Positions 16,201-25,391 are shown, numbered from the stretch's first letter. The stretch: 64,000 nucleotides of DNA from Verrucomicrobiota bacterium (GCA_023399155.1 JAEWQP010000016.1:186001-250000); one strand, 5' to 3'. Numbers and translations: made by a program. The notes: generated from the sequence alone by a model not told the origin.

Positions 16201-17148
16201 ATGTCCGTCATCCAGCCACTGATTCAACAACGCGCCGACCCGTGCATCCGCCGGTTCGCTGACGACTGGTACTACTTCACCGCCTCCGTTCCCGCCTACG
16301 ATCGCATCGAGTTGCGTCGCGCCCGCACGATCGCCGAGCTCCCCGCCGCGCCGACCGTGGACGTGTGGAGCAAGCCGTCCAAGGGACCCCACTGCGAGCT
16401 CGTCTGGGCCCCGGAAATCCACCGGCTCTTTGATACCTGGGTGATCTTCTTCGCCGCAGCCCATTCGCGCGACATCAAGGACGAGCTTTTTCAGCATCGC
16501 ATGTGGGCGGTCACGACCACGTCGCTCAATCCGCTGGACGGGCCGTGGTCGGGTCCTGTGCGGGTCGACAGTGGGATGGATACGTTCTGCCTCGACGCCA
16601 CGGCGTTCGTCCATCGCGGCATCACCTACTACGTCTGGGCGCAAAAGGAGCCGGGCATCCGCGGGAACTCCAACCTCTACATCGCCCGCATGAGTTCGCC
16701 GACGACTCTTGCCAGCGCGCCCGTGCGGCTCTCCATCCCGGAGTATCCCTGGGAGACCCGGGGCTTCTGGGTCAACGAAGGCCCGTCCCTCGTCATCCGC
16801 CACGGACGGGTGTTTCTCACCTACTCCTCCAGCGCGACGGACGAGAACTACTGCATGGGCCTGCTCCACGCGGACGAAGACGCCGATCTGCTCGACCCGC
16901 GCAGCTGGACCAAACTGAAGGAGCCGGTTTTCTGCTCGGATCCGGAGAACAGGATCTTCGGACCGGGCCACAACAGCTTCACGGTGTCGGAGGACGGCGG
17001 GACCGACCTGTTGGTGTACCATGCGCGCACCTACACCGAGATCGTCGGCGATCCGCTCTGGGACCCCAACCGCCACACCTACGTCAAGCCTCTCAAGTGG
17101 GATGCCTCCGGCATGCCCGTGTTCGGCAAACCGTCCAGCATCGACTGA
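16201..17148 (+). CDS. Cytoplasmic GH43 exo-arabinofuranosidase-like enzyme
   Basis: A 315-residue single-domain GH43 protein without a signal peptide, so it probably acts in the cytoplasm on imported oligosaccharides. Presumed catalytic residues are Asp13 in QRADPCIRRFADDWYYF, Asp132 in FCLDATAFVHRG, and Glu193 in FWVNEGPSLVIR. The block KGPHCELVWAPEIH and the final HNSFTVSEDG resemble GH43 exo-1,5-alpha-L-arabinofuranosidases of the subfamily 26 kind; the subfamily is from memory and uncertain. It starts about 80 bp after the second symporter and ends 9 bp before the next GH43 gene. The three probably form one operon for import and breakdown of arabino-oligosaccharides. Confidence 0.85.
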   Translation: MSVIQPLIQQRADPCIRRFADDWYYFTASVPAYDRIELRRARTIAELPAAPTVDVWSKPSKGPHCELVWAPEIHRLFDTWVIFFAAAHSRDIKDELFQHRMWAVTTTSLNPLDGPWSGPVRVDSGMDTFCLDATAFVHRGITYYVWAQKEPGIRGNSNLYIARMSSPTTLASAPVRLSIPEYPWETRGFWVNEGPSLVIRHGRVFLTYSSSATDENYCMGLLHADEDADLLDPRSWTKLKEPVFCSDPENRIFGPGHNSFTVSEDGGTDLLVYHARTYTEIVGDPLWDPNRHTYVKPLKWDASGMPVFGKPSSID

Positions 17149-17157
17149 GGGCACGCC

Positions 17158-19938
17158 ATGCACCCCCGTATCTCCCGCCTCTCCGCGCTCGGTTCGATCC
17201 TCGTCCTCGCATGTGGCGCCGCCGTGCACGCCGCTGATCCGCCCGATCCCACGTTCGCCGAGGTCACCGTCCACGACCCCTCGGTGATCAAGGTGGGCCC
17301 CCGCTGGTATGTGTACGGCTCGCACGGAGCGTCGGCCTGGACGGAGGATCTCATGCGCTGGACCCAGGTTGCGACGAGCGTGAACGCGGGCAGCCCGGCG
17401 CACTTCAACACGTTCCAGACCGAACTGGCCGAGCTCATCTCCTGGACGTCCGCAGACACGCTCTGGGCGGCGGATGTCGTTCGCCTCGGGGATGGCAGGT
17501 TCCATTACTACTACAACGTCTGGACCAGCTTCCAGAGCTACCGGAGCTACATGGGCCTGGCCGTGGCGGATGGCGTCGAGGGACCTTACGCCGATGTCGG
17601 TGAACTGATGAAGGGCGGGACCGGTGTCGCTGGCTTCAACCCAAGTGTTCACCCCAACACCATCGACCCGCACGTATTCTTCGACCACGAGAGCCGGTTG
17701 TGGATGGTCTATGGCTCATACTCGGGTGGCATCTTCATCCTGCGGCTCGATCACGCCGCCGATTCCCCCGACCTCGGGCGGCCGCTGCCCGGCCAGGGCT
17801 GGGGCACCAGGCTCATCGGGGGCAACCATGCCCAGATTGAGGGTGCCCACATCCTCTACAGCCCGGAATCGGAATACTATTACCTGTTCGTCTCGTTCGG
17901 CGGGCTCGCCGCCAACGGTGGCTACAACATGCGCGTGTTCCGGTCGGTGAATCCAGATGGGCCCTACGTCGACGCCGCCGGCAACAACATGGCGACAACG
18001 CCCATTCCGAACAGCCAGCTCTCCACGATCGCTCCCTACGGCGTGAAGATCATGGGCAATTTCCAGTTCCAGACCACCCCGGGCGAGAGCGGCACGGCGC
18101 TGCCCGGTTACGTCTCCCCCGGGCATAACTCAACCCATTACGATCCGGCGACCGACAGGTACTTCCTGCTCTTCCACACGCGCTTTGTCGGGCAGGGCGA
18201 GTTTCACCGGGTGCGGGTGCACCCGATGTTCGTCAATGCCGACGACTGGCTCGTCGTCGCACCGCATCGCTACGCGGGCGAGACAATCGCACCGACGGAC
18301 GTCGGTCGCGTGGTCGGCACCTACAAGCTCATCAGCCACGGCAAGGACATCACCCCCACGGTGAAGCTCTCCACGACCATCACCCTCGCGGCCGACGGCA
18401 CGGTCACCGGTTCATCCACCGGCACGTGGCAGCTCACCGGTGACTACGACGCCACGCTTGTGCTCGGTGGCGTCACCCACCGGGGTGTGTTCGTGCGCCA
18501 GTGGGACGAGTCGCGCGCCCGCTGGGTCCTCGCCTTCACGGCCGTGGATGGCGCTAGCGGCGCCGCGATCTGGGGAAGCAAGACCGCCGTCGATACTGTA
18601 CCCACGATCCTGACACACCCGGTCGGCGCCTCGGTGGCCGGCGGCACCTCCGTCACGCTGCGCGTGGTCGCGGCAGGCGACCCTGCACCGACCTTCCAGT
18701 GGCATCGCGATGGCATCGCGATCGAGGGCGCAACCGGATCCTCCCTCTCGCTCGGCAAGGTGGGCAGCGGCGATGCCGCCGCCTACACGGTTGTCGCGAC
18801 CAATCGCGCCGGCTCCGCGACAAGCGCCGAGGCCATGCTGGCGGTGAAAGTGCCACCCGCGATCACGGCCCATCCCGCCAGTCTCACGCAAATTGCCGGC
18901 ACCACGGCCACCTTCAGCGTGACGGCCACCGGCAGCGGCGCGCTTGCCTACCAGTGGTTGAAAAACGATGAGCCGGTTGATGGCGCAACGGGGAGCACGC
19001 TCGCGCTGCCTGGTATCCACGCCTCGGATGCGGCGGACTACACGGTGCGCGTGACCGATGCGCAGGGCACCGCCACCAGTCGCTTCGCGCGCCTCGTAGT
19101 CGGACAGCCCGGAGGCGGACGTCTCTCAAACGCATCCGTGCGCTCCTCCGCCGGAGTCGACGGTGCACCGCTGATCGTCGGCTTCGTCGTGGCCGGCGGT
19201 GCCAAGGAGATCCTGGTGCGCGGCGTCGGCCCGACGCTCACGAGCCTCTTCGATGTTCCCGGCGCCATGCCCGACCCGGCCCTGGAAATGCACCATCGCG
19301 TCGGCGAGTCCGACACGATCGTCGCCAGCAACGACAACTGGGCGGATGGCGGGAACGCCGATTCGCTCGGCGCGCTCTTCCGGACCCTGGGTGCATTTCC
19401 CTTGTCGGACACGAGCCTGGATGCCGCTGTGCTGGCGAGCGTATCCGGCCCCCGCACTGTCCACATCTACAGCCGTACCCCGCACCAGACCGGTGTTGTC
19501 CTTGTCGAATGCTACGACGCCGAAGCAACCAGCCAGCCACGCCTGGTGAACGTTTCCGCGCGCAACTTCGCCGGCGTGGCTGAGCAGACGTTGATCGCCG
19601 GCTTCGTCATCGACGGCAACGAACCGAGACGCGTGATGATCCGCGGCGTGGGTCCCACACTGCTCGACCTCGATGTGACCGGCGTGCTCGCCGATCCGCG
19701 CCTCGAGGTGCACACGACAATCAACAGGGTTGATCGCGTCATCGCCAGCAACGACGACTGGGCGGCCGAACCCGGCGTGGCGGAAGCCTCGCGCACGGCT
19801 GGCGCCTTCGCGTTGCGCGACAATTCCTTCGATGCCGCGATCGTCATGGTGCTGCCGGCGGGCGTCTACACGGCTCATGTTTCCGGCGCGGATGAGACCA
19901 CCGGCGAGGCGCTGGTCGAGGTGTACGAGCTTCCGTAG
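17158..19938 (+). CDS. Secreted multidomain GH43 arabinanase-like protein
   Basis: A 926-residue secreted protein. After a signal peptide (1-25) comes a GH43 domain (about 33-385) with Asp40 in VTVHDPSVIKVG, Asp170 in NTIDPHVFFD and Glu228 in AQIEGAHILY. A lipocalin-like GH43 C-terminal domain follows (about 386-480, VVGTYKLISHG..), as in two-domain arabinanases. Two Ig-like domains (about 482-565 and 567-650) end in the common S-D-A-A-x-Y-T pattern. Two copies of a roughly 130-residue module follow (about 657-790 and 794-926), with RGVGPTL, SND(N/D)W and a final (V)E-x-Y. The same module ends the two giant proteins at 53.7-64 kb. The Ig and terminal modules probably serve surface display or binding. 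It starts 9 bp after the previous GH43 gene. Confidence 0.88.
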   Translation: MHPRISRLSALGSILVLACGAAVHAADPPDPTFAEVTVHDPSVIKVGPRWYVYGSHGASAWTEDLMRWTQVATSVNAGSPAHFNTFQTELAELISWTSADTLWAADVVRLGDGRFHYYYNVWTSFQSYRSYMGLAVADGVEGPYADVGELMKGGTGVAGFNPSVHPNTIDPHVFFDHESRLWMVYGSYSGGIFILRLDHAADSPDLGRPLPGQGWGTRLIGGNHAQIEGAHILYSPESEYYYLFVSFGGLAANGGYNMRVFRSVNPDGPYVDAAGNNMATTPIPNSQLSTIAPYGVKIMGNFQFQTTPGESGTALPGYVSPGHNSTHYDPATDRYFLLFHTRFVGQGEFHRVRVHPMFVNADDWLVVAPHRYAGETIAPTDVGRVVGTYKLISHGKDITPTVKLSTTITLAADGTVTGSSTGTWQLTGDYDATLVLGGVTHRGVFVRQWDESRARWVLAFTAVDGASGAAIWGSKTAVDTVPTILTHPVGASVAGGTSVTLRVVAAGDPAPTFQWHRDGIAIEGATGSSLSLGKVGSGDAAAYTVVATNRAGSATSAEAMLAVKVPPAITAHPASLTQIAGTTATFSVTATGSGALAYQWLKNDEPVDGATGSTLALPGIHASDAADYTVRVTDAQGTATSRFARLVVGQPGGGRLSNASVRSSAGVDGAPLIVGFVVAGGAKEILVRGVGPTLTSLFDVPGAMPDPALEMHHRVGESDTIVASNDNWADGGNADSLGALFRTLGAFPLSDTSLDAAVLASVSGPRTVHIYSRTPHQTGVVLVECYDAEATSQPRLVNVSARNFAGVAEQTLIAGFVIDGNEPRRVMIRGVGPTLLDLDVTGVLADPRLEVHTTINRVDRVIASNDDWAAEPGVAEASRTAGAFALRDNSFDAAIVMVLPAGVYTAHVSGADETTGEALVEVYELP

Positions 19939-19971
19939 ACCCGTCATGAACCTGATCGAACGTGGTCGATA

Positions 19972-20045
19972 GGTAGGGCGGTATCTCCGAAACCGCCGCG
20001 AGCGCCAGGAACGGAGGCGGCGCGCTCGGAGCGCGCGCCCGACCT
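19972..20045. repeat. REPIN-like inverted pair, second sequence type
   Basis: The left arm (19972-19999) starts GGTAGGGCGGT and forms a GGCGGT/ACCGCC hairpin. The right arm (about 20018-20045), reverse-complemented, starts AGGTCGGGCGCGCGCTCCG and forms a GCGCGCT/AGCGCGC hairpin. Both loops contain CTCCGA. The layout matches the REPIN at 2501-2581, with a GTAG/GTCG head, but the stems differ. The 293-bp gap between the convergent genes ending at 19938 and 20232 shows nothing else. Confidence 0.7.
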
Positions 20046-20231
20046 GTCCAGCCGGATTCGGAAGGTCATGCCAGCATCCATTCCTTGACAGGCTTCGCGG
20101 ACGTCCCCGAGCAGAAGCCGACGAGACCCACGGTGCCCTTCAACAAGGCGACTCTCTGCAGGGGCCCAACCTCGCGCCCTGGGCGCAAAGGTGAAACTCC
20201 GCTTTGAGTCAACCTCCCGACGCGGGCGCAG

Positions 20232-20777
20232 CTACCCTCCCGCTGCCTCGATCAACTTGCGCAGTGTGGTGATGTTGCGTGAGGTGCCTTCGGCGCCCTT
20301 GCCGGCCTTGGCCAGCTTCTCGAGCCGCGGCCAGGCGACGCTCACCTCGCTGATCTTGCCGCGGCAGAGCCAATAGAACTCGCGCCCGCGAAAGCCAAAG
20401 GCGTCGACGGGCGACTCCAGCGCGAGAATCGCGCGACGCGTGGCATCGTCAGCCTCGGCGCGCATGAAGCTCACGTAGAGTGAATCGGTCGCGAGCACCT
20501 TGGGAAATGGCACGCCCTCCACAGCGTCGCGCAACTCACCGACGGTGCGGATGAATGCGGGCACCTCGTAACCGAGCACCTTCGCGAGGTGCTTTTCGAT
20601 CCTGCGCTCGAGCGCCGCGGGGTTGCCGGTCGGGAGGTCAAAGATGACGTTGCCGCTGGCGATGAACGTCGAGACATGCTTCAGCTTGAGCGCTTCGACG
20701 TGGCGACGCAGGTCGGCCATGGCAACTCGATGTCCGCCGACATTGATTCCCCTCAACAGGGCAACAGCTCGGCTCAT
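20232..20777 (-). CDS. DUF1697 family protein
   Basis: A 181-residue DUF1697 protein. The family start is clear: MSRAVALLRGINVGGHRVAMADLRRHVEAL, then ASGNVIFDLPTG (residue blocks near 12 and 47). The family is widespread, cytoplasmic, and of unknown biochemical function. The ATG at 20777 was chosen because the conserved motif begins there; the long in-frame extension upstream has no family similarity. It is convergent with the GH43 gene on the left and lies downstream of the TonB-dependent receptor terminator, so it is probably transcribed on its own. Confidence 0.85.
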   Translation of the reverse strand: MSRAVALLRGINVGGHRVAMADLRRHVEALKLKHVSTFIASGNVIFDLPTGNPAALERRIEKHLAKVLGYEVPAFIRTVGELRDAVEGVPFPKVLATDSLYVSFMRAEADDATRRAILALESPVDAFGFRGREFYWLCRGKISEVSVAWPRLEKLAKAGKGAEGTSRNITTLRKLIEAAGG

Positions 20778-20931
20778 GCGTGCGTCATGCCGCAGGCCTT
20801 GCACGTCCGTCAACGGCGAATGCGCGATTCGCGACGGCGGCCCGGCGAGCTGCCTCACCCCGCGTTTCAGCAGGTCGGAATGAAGTATCCGCGGCCCCGG
20901 GTCGGCGGCATCCGCATTCATGCACACGCGG

Positions 20932-20969
20932 GAGAAACAACGAGGGCGGCCCGTTTCAGGCCGCCCTCG
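20932..20969 (-). terminator. Intrinsic terminator of the TonB-dependent receptor gene
   Basis: A perfect 11-bp stem (CGAGGGCGGCC at 20941-20951 with its complement at 20959-20969) and a 7-base loop lie 31 bp after the receptor stop. On the minus strand the stem is followed by TTGTTTCTCCC, a T-rich tail. Confidence 0.85.
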
Positions 20970-20999
20970 CAAACCCACAAATCCCAGGACAAATCCCGA

Positions 21000-23918
21000 T
21001 CAGAAGGAATACCGCGCCCCGAGCGAGAAGGTCCGTCCAATGAGCACGTTGCCGAAGTTGTTGGTCCGCGCGTTGCCGGCCTGGTTGCCGTAGTGACTCT
21101 GGGCCACGAACTCGTCCGTGAGGTTGGTCGCGTCGAAGGTCACGGTGAGGTTCTCCATCGCCTGCCAGCTGACCTGCAGATCGAGGCTCGACTCCGGCCG
21201 GCGGTAGATGCCGATCGGGTTGGCGAACTGGGCCGCCTCGTTGTTGTTGAGGAATCCCGAGCGCCAGACGTAACCGAGTCGGGCGCCCCACTTCCTCTTC
21301 TCGTAGGCGAGAGTGACGTTGTAGGACTCATCGGATACGGCAAAGAAGGGGCCACGTATCTCGCCGGTGATCGCACCGGCGTTGTCAACGACCGGAATGC
21401 TCTGCTCGGAATCCAGCGAGGTGTAGCTCGCCTGGACACCCAGGCCGTCGAGGATCCCCGGCAGATTCTCCGGGAAGTAGATCGCTCCCAGCTCGAAGCC
21501 GGTCAGCTCGCCGTCCGAGGCGTTGTAGGGCTGCGAGAGGATGTAGTCGTAACCCTCCGGATGCGCCGTGGTCTGGGCCGTCACGCGGCGGCGGAACGGC
21601 ACCACGAGCCCGTCGATGTCGCGCTTGAATACGGAGCCGTAGATCGCGCTGGCCCGTCCCCAGTAGTATTCGATGGAGAGGTCGTAGTTCTTCGACTCCG
21701 TCGGCTTGAGATCGGCATTGCCCCCGGTGGCGGTGCCGTAGCCGATGTCCGTCACGTCCTCGACGTAGGTGATCGTCGGATTCAGGTCGTTGAATCCGGG
21801 CATGCGCAGCGTCTCGCAGTAGCTGAAACGCACCCGCAGGTTGTCGGTGATGTTGTAGCGGACGGTGGCGCTCGGAAGGAGGGCGTCGTTGCTGGAGGAG
21901 CCCGAGGTCTCGGCGAGCGTCGTCTGGTCGGTGAAGATCGTATCGCTCTTCACGTTGACATACCGGAAGCCGATCTGGCCGTCGATCCTGCCGGCATCCT
22001 GCAGCCGGTACTCGAAATCGGTCATCAGGTAGAGAGCGGTCGTTTTCTCCTCCACATCGAAGGTCTCACGCATGACGAGCTCGTCCTGGAGTGGCATGCC
22101 GTAGCGCGCGCGGATATCGTCGCGATGCCCGCCGATGTAGTCGCCGCTGAACACGGCCCAGCTGCTCGGCACGTCGGAGCGTCCGTCCCAGAAGTCCTTG
22201 TTCACGTGCGTGGCTGCGGGATCAAACTCGGACAGCCTTGCTCCCAGCACGCCCGTGCTCGCCGTGCGGGAGCCGGACTGCGCCCCGCGCACGTCGTAGA
22301 GTCCGCCGAACCCGATGCTCTTGAAGATGCCCCAGTCGATCTCGTAGTCGCCATCCAGCTTCAGCGTCTGGGCGTCGCCTTCGTCGTAGTTGGCGTTGTC
22401 ATACATCTGCGCGACTGTCCAGAGCGCGGGATTGGTGAGATCGCTCTCGTCGACGTCCGCGGTGGCGGTGTCGTCGCCGAAGCTGAACGCCGGCAGGCCG
22501 TCGCCGCTGTTGAAGTCGACGTCGATCGAACGGTGGACGCGCTCCGTGCGCACGGCGAAGAACTGGCTCTCGAACTCACTGTCCTGCAATGTCAGGTCGG
22601 CCGACAGCTTGAGCCGGTCGCCGATCTGCCAGGCGCCGTTGAGGGCGTAGAGGTAGCTGTCGGTCTCCGCATCCGTGCGGTCGCCGCTCATGAAGCCGTA
22701 GGGAAATCCGATGTTGCGACGGGCTTTGACGATGTTCGTGCCCTCCCAAAGGTCGACGTCGGCCGAGGGATTCGCGCTCAATGCACCCCACCAGTCCGCG
22801 AAGGAGAAGAGGAGGTTGTTGAACGTCTCGTCGCGGTAGCCGTTGTAGAACGCCTCGAAGGTGTAGGTGGAGCGCTCATTCGGCGCATACTGCAGGGACA
22901 GATTGGCGGCGGGACGCTTGCGCGTGCCGGTAAGGTCACTGGCGAACACGGCGTCGCGAGAAAGCACATACGGAACCTGCCGGCCGGACATCGTGAGCGT
23001 GGATCCGGGCGCGGTCGGCAGGCCGTCGTCGAGCCCGATCTGCCAGTAGGGCTGGCCGGAGAGGGGATCCGGATCCGGGAAGATCCGCTGGTAGGGCACC
23101 CAACCCTCGAGCGGCTGGTCGGTCATGAACGGCACCATCGCACCCGCGGTGACGCTCTGATCACGGTAGTCGGTCTTTGCATACGACAGCGTGAAAAGCG
23201 CGCCGAACCTGCCGCCGTTCTCCAGTTCCCAGGTGTCGGTGACCAGGGCGCTGAGGTTCGGCCCGATTGAATCCGCCTGCTCCTGGTAGATGCCGCGGGC
23301 CGCCAGCACGACCTTCCGATCCTTGAAGTCGAAGGGACGCTGGGTGCGCACGTCGATCACCCCGGCGATGCCGGATTCGATCAGGTCCGAAGACCGTGTT
23401 TTGTAGACGTCGACGCGGTTGAGCAGCGCAGCCGGGATGTCCTGCAGTGCCACGGCACGACCGGCGGAGGTGAACACGTTGCGTCCGTTCACCGTCGTGG
23501 TCACGTCCGGGAGGCCGCGTATCGTCACGGCGGCCACTTCACCGCGGAACCGGTTGGTCACCTGCACGCCGCTGACGCGCTGGAGCGCTTCGACGACGTT
23601 GTTGTCGGGGAATTTGCCGATGTCCTCGGCGACGATCGAATCGACGGACTGGAAGTTCTCGCGCTTCACATCGAGCGCCTTGGTCAGCGATTCGCGGATG
23701 CCCGTGACGACGAATTCCTCCAGTTGCACCGCGTCGTCGGCGGGCTGCGGCGTCGCCTCGGACGCGGGCGCGGGCGCTCCGACCGGCGCTGGAGCGGACG
23801 TCTGCGCCACCGCGGCGCCAGTCAGAGAGCAAGCGGCCAATAGAGCCAGGGACAGGAAGACGGATCTCCGTGGCGGCTGGGGAGAACCGAGGGATGGGGA
23901 CTGCTGGTCGTGGATCAT
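21000..23918 (-). CDS. TonB-dependent outer-membrane receptor
   Basis: A 972-residue TonB-dependent receptor for energy-driven uptake across the outer membrane. The mature N-terminus carries EEFVVTGIRESLTKALDVKR, a TonB-box-like segment followed by the plug domain (DNNVVEALQRVSGVQVT, VDVYKTRSSDLIESGIAG). A long beta-barrel ends in SLGARYSF with a terminal Phe, as expected for BamA-dependent insertion. A signal peptide lies near residues 19-39 (SVFLSLALLAACSLTGAAVA). The form resembles receptors used for carbohydrate uptake in Xanthomonas and Caulobacter. It lies near the arabinoxylan locus, so oligosaccharide uptake is plausible, but no SusD partner is present and the substrate is not shown. 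Start ATG at 23918 was preferred; an upstream in-frame ATG adds a leader without signal-peptide character. A strong terminator follows. Confidence 0.92.
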   Translation of the reverse strand: MIHDQQSPSLGSPQPPRRSVFLSLALLAACSLTGAAVAQTSAPAPVGAPAPASEATPQPADDAVQLEEFVVTGIRESLTKALDVKRENFQSVDSIVAEDIGKFPDNNVVEALQRVSGVQVTNRFRGEVAAVTIRGLPDVTTTVNGRNVFTSAGRAVALQDIPAALLNRVDVYKTRSSDLIESGIAGVIDVRTQRPFDFKDRKVVLAARGIYQEQADSIGPNLSALVTDTWELENGGRFGALFTLSYAKTDYRDQSVTAGAMVPFMTDQPLEGWVPYQRIFPDPDPLSGQPYWQIGLDDGLPTAPGSTLTMSGRQVPYVLSRDAVFASDLTGTRKRPAANLSLQYAPNERSTYTFEAFYNGYRDETFNNLLFSFADWWGALSANPSADVDLWEGTNIVKARRNIGFPYGFMSGDRTDAETDSYLYALNGAWQIGDRLKLSADLTLQDSEFESQFFAVRTERVHRSIDVDFNSGDGLPAFSFGDDTATADVDESDLTNPALWTVAQMYDNANYDEGDAQTLKLDGDYEIDWGIFKSIGFGGLYDVRGAQSGSRTASTGVLGARLSEFDPAATHVNKDFWDGRSDVPSSWAVFSGDYIGGHRDDIRARYGMPLQDELVMRETFDVEEKTTALYLMTDFEYRLQDAGRIDGQIGFRYVNVKSDTIFTDQTTLAETSGSSSNDALLPSATVRYNITDNLRVRFSYCETLRMPGFNDLNPTITYVEDVTDIGYGTATGGNADLKPTESKNYDLSIEYYWGRASAIYGSVFKRDIDGLVVPFRRRVTAQTTAHPEGYDYILSQPYNASDGELTGFELGAIYFPENLPGILDGLGVQASYTSLDSEQSIPVVDNAGAITGEIRGPFFAVSDESYNVTLAYEKRKWGARLGYVWRSGFLNNNEAAQFANPIGIYRRPESSLDLQVSWQAMENLTVTFDATNLTDEFVAQSHYGNQAGNARTNNFGNVLIGRTFSLGARYSF

Positions 23919-24294
23919 AAGCACAGGGTTTTTCAGAACGGCTGGGATACACGTCACACGCGGGGCGCCTTTCGGGAAAGGCGGCAGGGCGGACACGATT
24001 GTTCTTCATGCCCACATGCGCCGTTGCCGCACGAAACCCGACAAGTCTTCCGCAAGATTCGCGCACTTACGCCGCGTTTCCGATCACCGCTTTGACGGTT
24101 CGGCCTCGGGAAGGTACAGAGAGGCCGCCCTAGCGGCTTCATAAACCGGAGTTCCACCTCCTGGGCGCGAAGCCTGGCGTCGTTTCAGAAAAAGTCGTTG
24201 CCACGTGGAGGATCGATCCGCGAGGCATCGGGCGGGGTTTCCTCCGTCTGAACCGTCGACAACGTTCTGAATCCGCTGGAGTGGATCCGGCCCG
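23919..24294 (-). other. Upstream region of the TonB-dependent receptor (376 bp, no gene)
   Basis: No convincing gene lies here. The only structure noted is a small hairpin at 23966-23983 (CGCCTTT-CGGG-AAAGGCG) about 48 bp before the receptor start, within its probable leader. It could affect mRNA stability or translation. No clear promoter consensus was found. Confidence 0.3.
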
Positions 24295-25002
24295 TCAGTC
24301 AGGTCGCGTTGAACTCCGGTGCGCGGCGGCGCGCAGTGCCCGCTGCAGCGGGCAGCGGCCGCCGTCGACCGGGTCGCCGCGACGATACCGCTCGAGCAGG
24401 CGGCGCGATTGCTCGGCAAGGAGACGTCGCACCTCACGGCGCCGCCCGCGCACACGTTCGATATGCATGTCGTCGTAGGCCGTCGTCTGGTGCCGCATCC
24501 AGGCGATCGCCGCCGCCTCCGCACGCTCTTCGAGCGGGATGCGGCGCGTCCGCGCGACGGTTCCGCTGCCGACTGGCGTCGCGTGCACGGCGATGCTCGT
24601 CGCCATCTCCGCGGCGAGGGTCGCGTGGGCCGGAGCAAAGGCCAGAAACGCGAGCACCGCCGCCCGAAAATCCTCCGCATAGCCCGCCTCGGCCGAAGCC
24701 CGGCGGCGGCGACCCGCCTCGAGCTTGCGCTGGTAGGCGGGATCCTCGCGTTCCGCCGCCAGCTCGGCCCGGAGCGCCTCGATCCGCGCTGCCGGCGCCC
24801 AGATGCCGCGTGAGAAACGCTTGTTGCCCACCGGCTCGATGACCGTCCAGCTCGGCCCGTCCTGCTTGATGCGCCGGCTCAGCGCGGCGTCACCCGGTGG
24901 CAGGAGCGCCCACTCGTCCGGGACGCGCAACACGCGTGCGTCCGTGGTCAGCACGTGACGCGGCTTGGCAAATGGTCGCACTTCGCGGGTCTGGTCGGGC
25001 AC
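24295..25002 (-). CDS. DUF2293 domain-containing protein
   Basis: A 235-residue protein with a full DUF2293 region. Diagnostic blocks are ALSRRIKQDGPSWTV, KRFSRGIWAPAARIEALRAE, FLAFAPAHATLAAEMA, HATPVGSGTVARTRRIPLEE and AAIAWMRHQTTAYDDM. The family is known from many alpha-proteobacteria and others but its function is unknown; it is basic and Arg-rich, so nucleic-acid binding is possible (inference). The start codon is GTG at 25002. It precedes the TonB-dependent receptor on the same strand but is separated by about 380 bp, so a shared operon is unlikely. Confidence 0.82.
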   Translation of the reverse strand: MPDQTREVRPFAKPRHVLTTDARVLRVPDEWALLPPGDAALSRRIKQDGPSWTVIEPVGNKRFSRGIWAPAARIEALRAELAAEREDPAYQRKLEAGRRRRASAEAGYAEDFRAAVLAFLAFAPAHATLAAEMATSIAVHATPVGSGTVARTRRIPLEERAEAAAIAWMRHQTTAYDDMHIERVRGRRREVRRLLAEQSRRLLERYRRGDPVDGGRCPLQRALRAAAHRSSTRPD

Positions 25003-25073
25003 GCGCGGAGAAAAGCGACGCCCTCCCGCGGCTCAAGTCCGGACCACAGCTCGCGCGCGCCGGCCGAACCGGC

Positions 25074-25391
25074 TCACAGCAGCATCTTCGGATTCTCCAT
25101 GCCCCAATCGTGCACGAGCTTCCGTTCGAGCATCTTTTCCCAGAAGCCGATGGTGGAGAAATCGACCGCGATCACCTTGATGCGCCGCGCCTCGGCGATG
25201 GATTGAAACGCCTGCAAAATCTGCCAGCCCGCCGTGGTTTGTCCGCGTTGGATATGCACGACGTAGGCGGTATCCGGCTTCAGCGCGTAATGAAGCCTGG
25301 CCTCGGGGTCGTCGGGCCACGAGAGGGTGAAACTCGGTGTCTTGTAGGGGGGCGGATCGTCCGGGACGATCGACGGCGCGGTGGAACTCAC
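25074..25391 (-). CDS. Small hypothetical protein (105 aa)
   Basis: I do not recognise this protein. It is a soluble, compact 105-residue chain: a Pro-rich start (SIVPDDPPPYKTPSFTLSW), then a predicted alpha/beta pattern (ALKPDTAYVVHIQ, AGWQILQAFQSIAEARRIKVIAVDF), ending NPKMLL. It has no signal peptide or membrane segment. It is transcribed in the same direction as the DUF2293 gene 71 bp away, and the two may be co-transcribed. Codon positions look normal for this genome, which supports a real gene. The 275 bp upstream hold no other recognisable gene. Confidence 0.55.
   Translation of the reverse strand: MSSTAPSIVPDDPPPYKTPSFTLSWPDDPEARLHYALKPDTAYVVHIQRGQTTAGWQILQAFQSIAEARRIKVIAVDFSTIGFWEKMLERKLVHDWGMENPKMLL

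Noticed and set aside
14653..17688. A minus-strand open frame of 1011 codons opposite the second symporter and GH43 genes
   Set aside because: It is rich in Arg, Gly, His and Asp with no domain, and it lies antisense to two well-supported genes; this is a GC-driven shadow frame.
20589..23270. A plus-strand open frame of 893 codons opposite the TonB-dependent receptor
   Set aside because: Low-complexity Val/Arg/Gly/Glu composition and complete overlap with a clear receptor gene; no ribosome binding site or motif.
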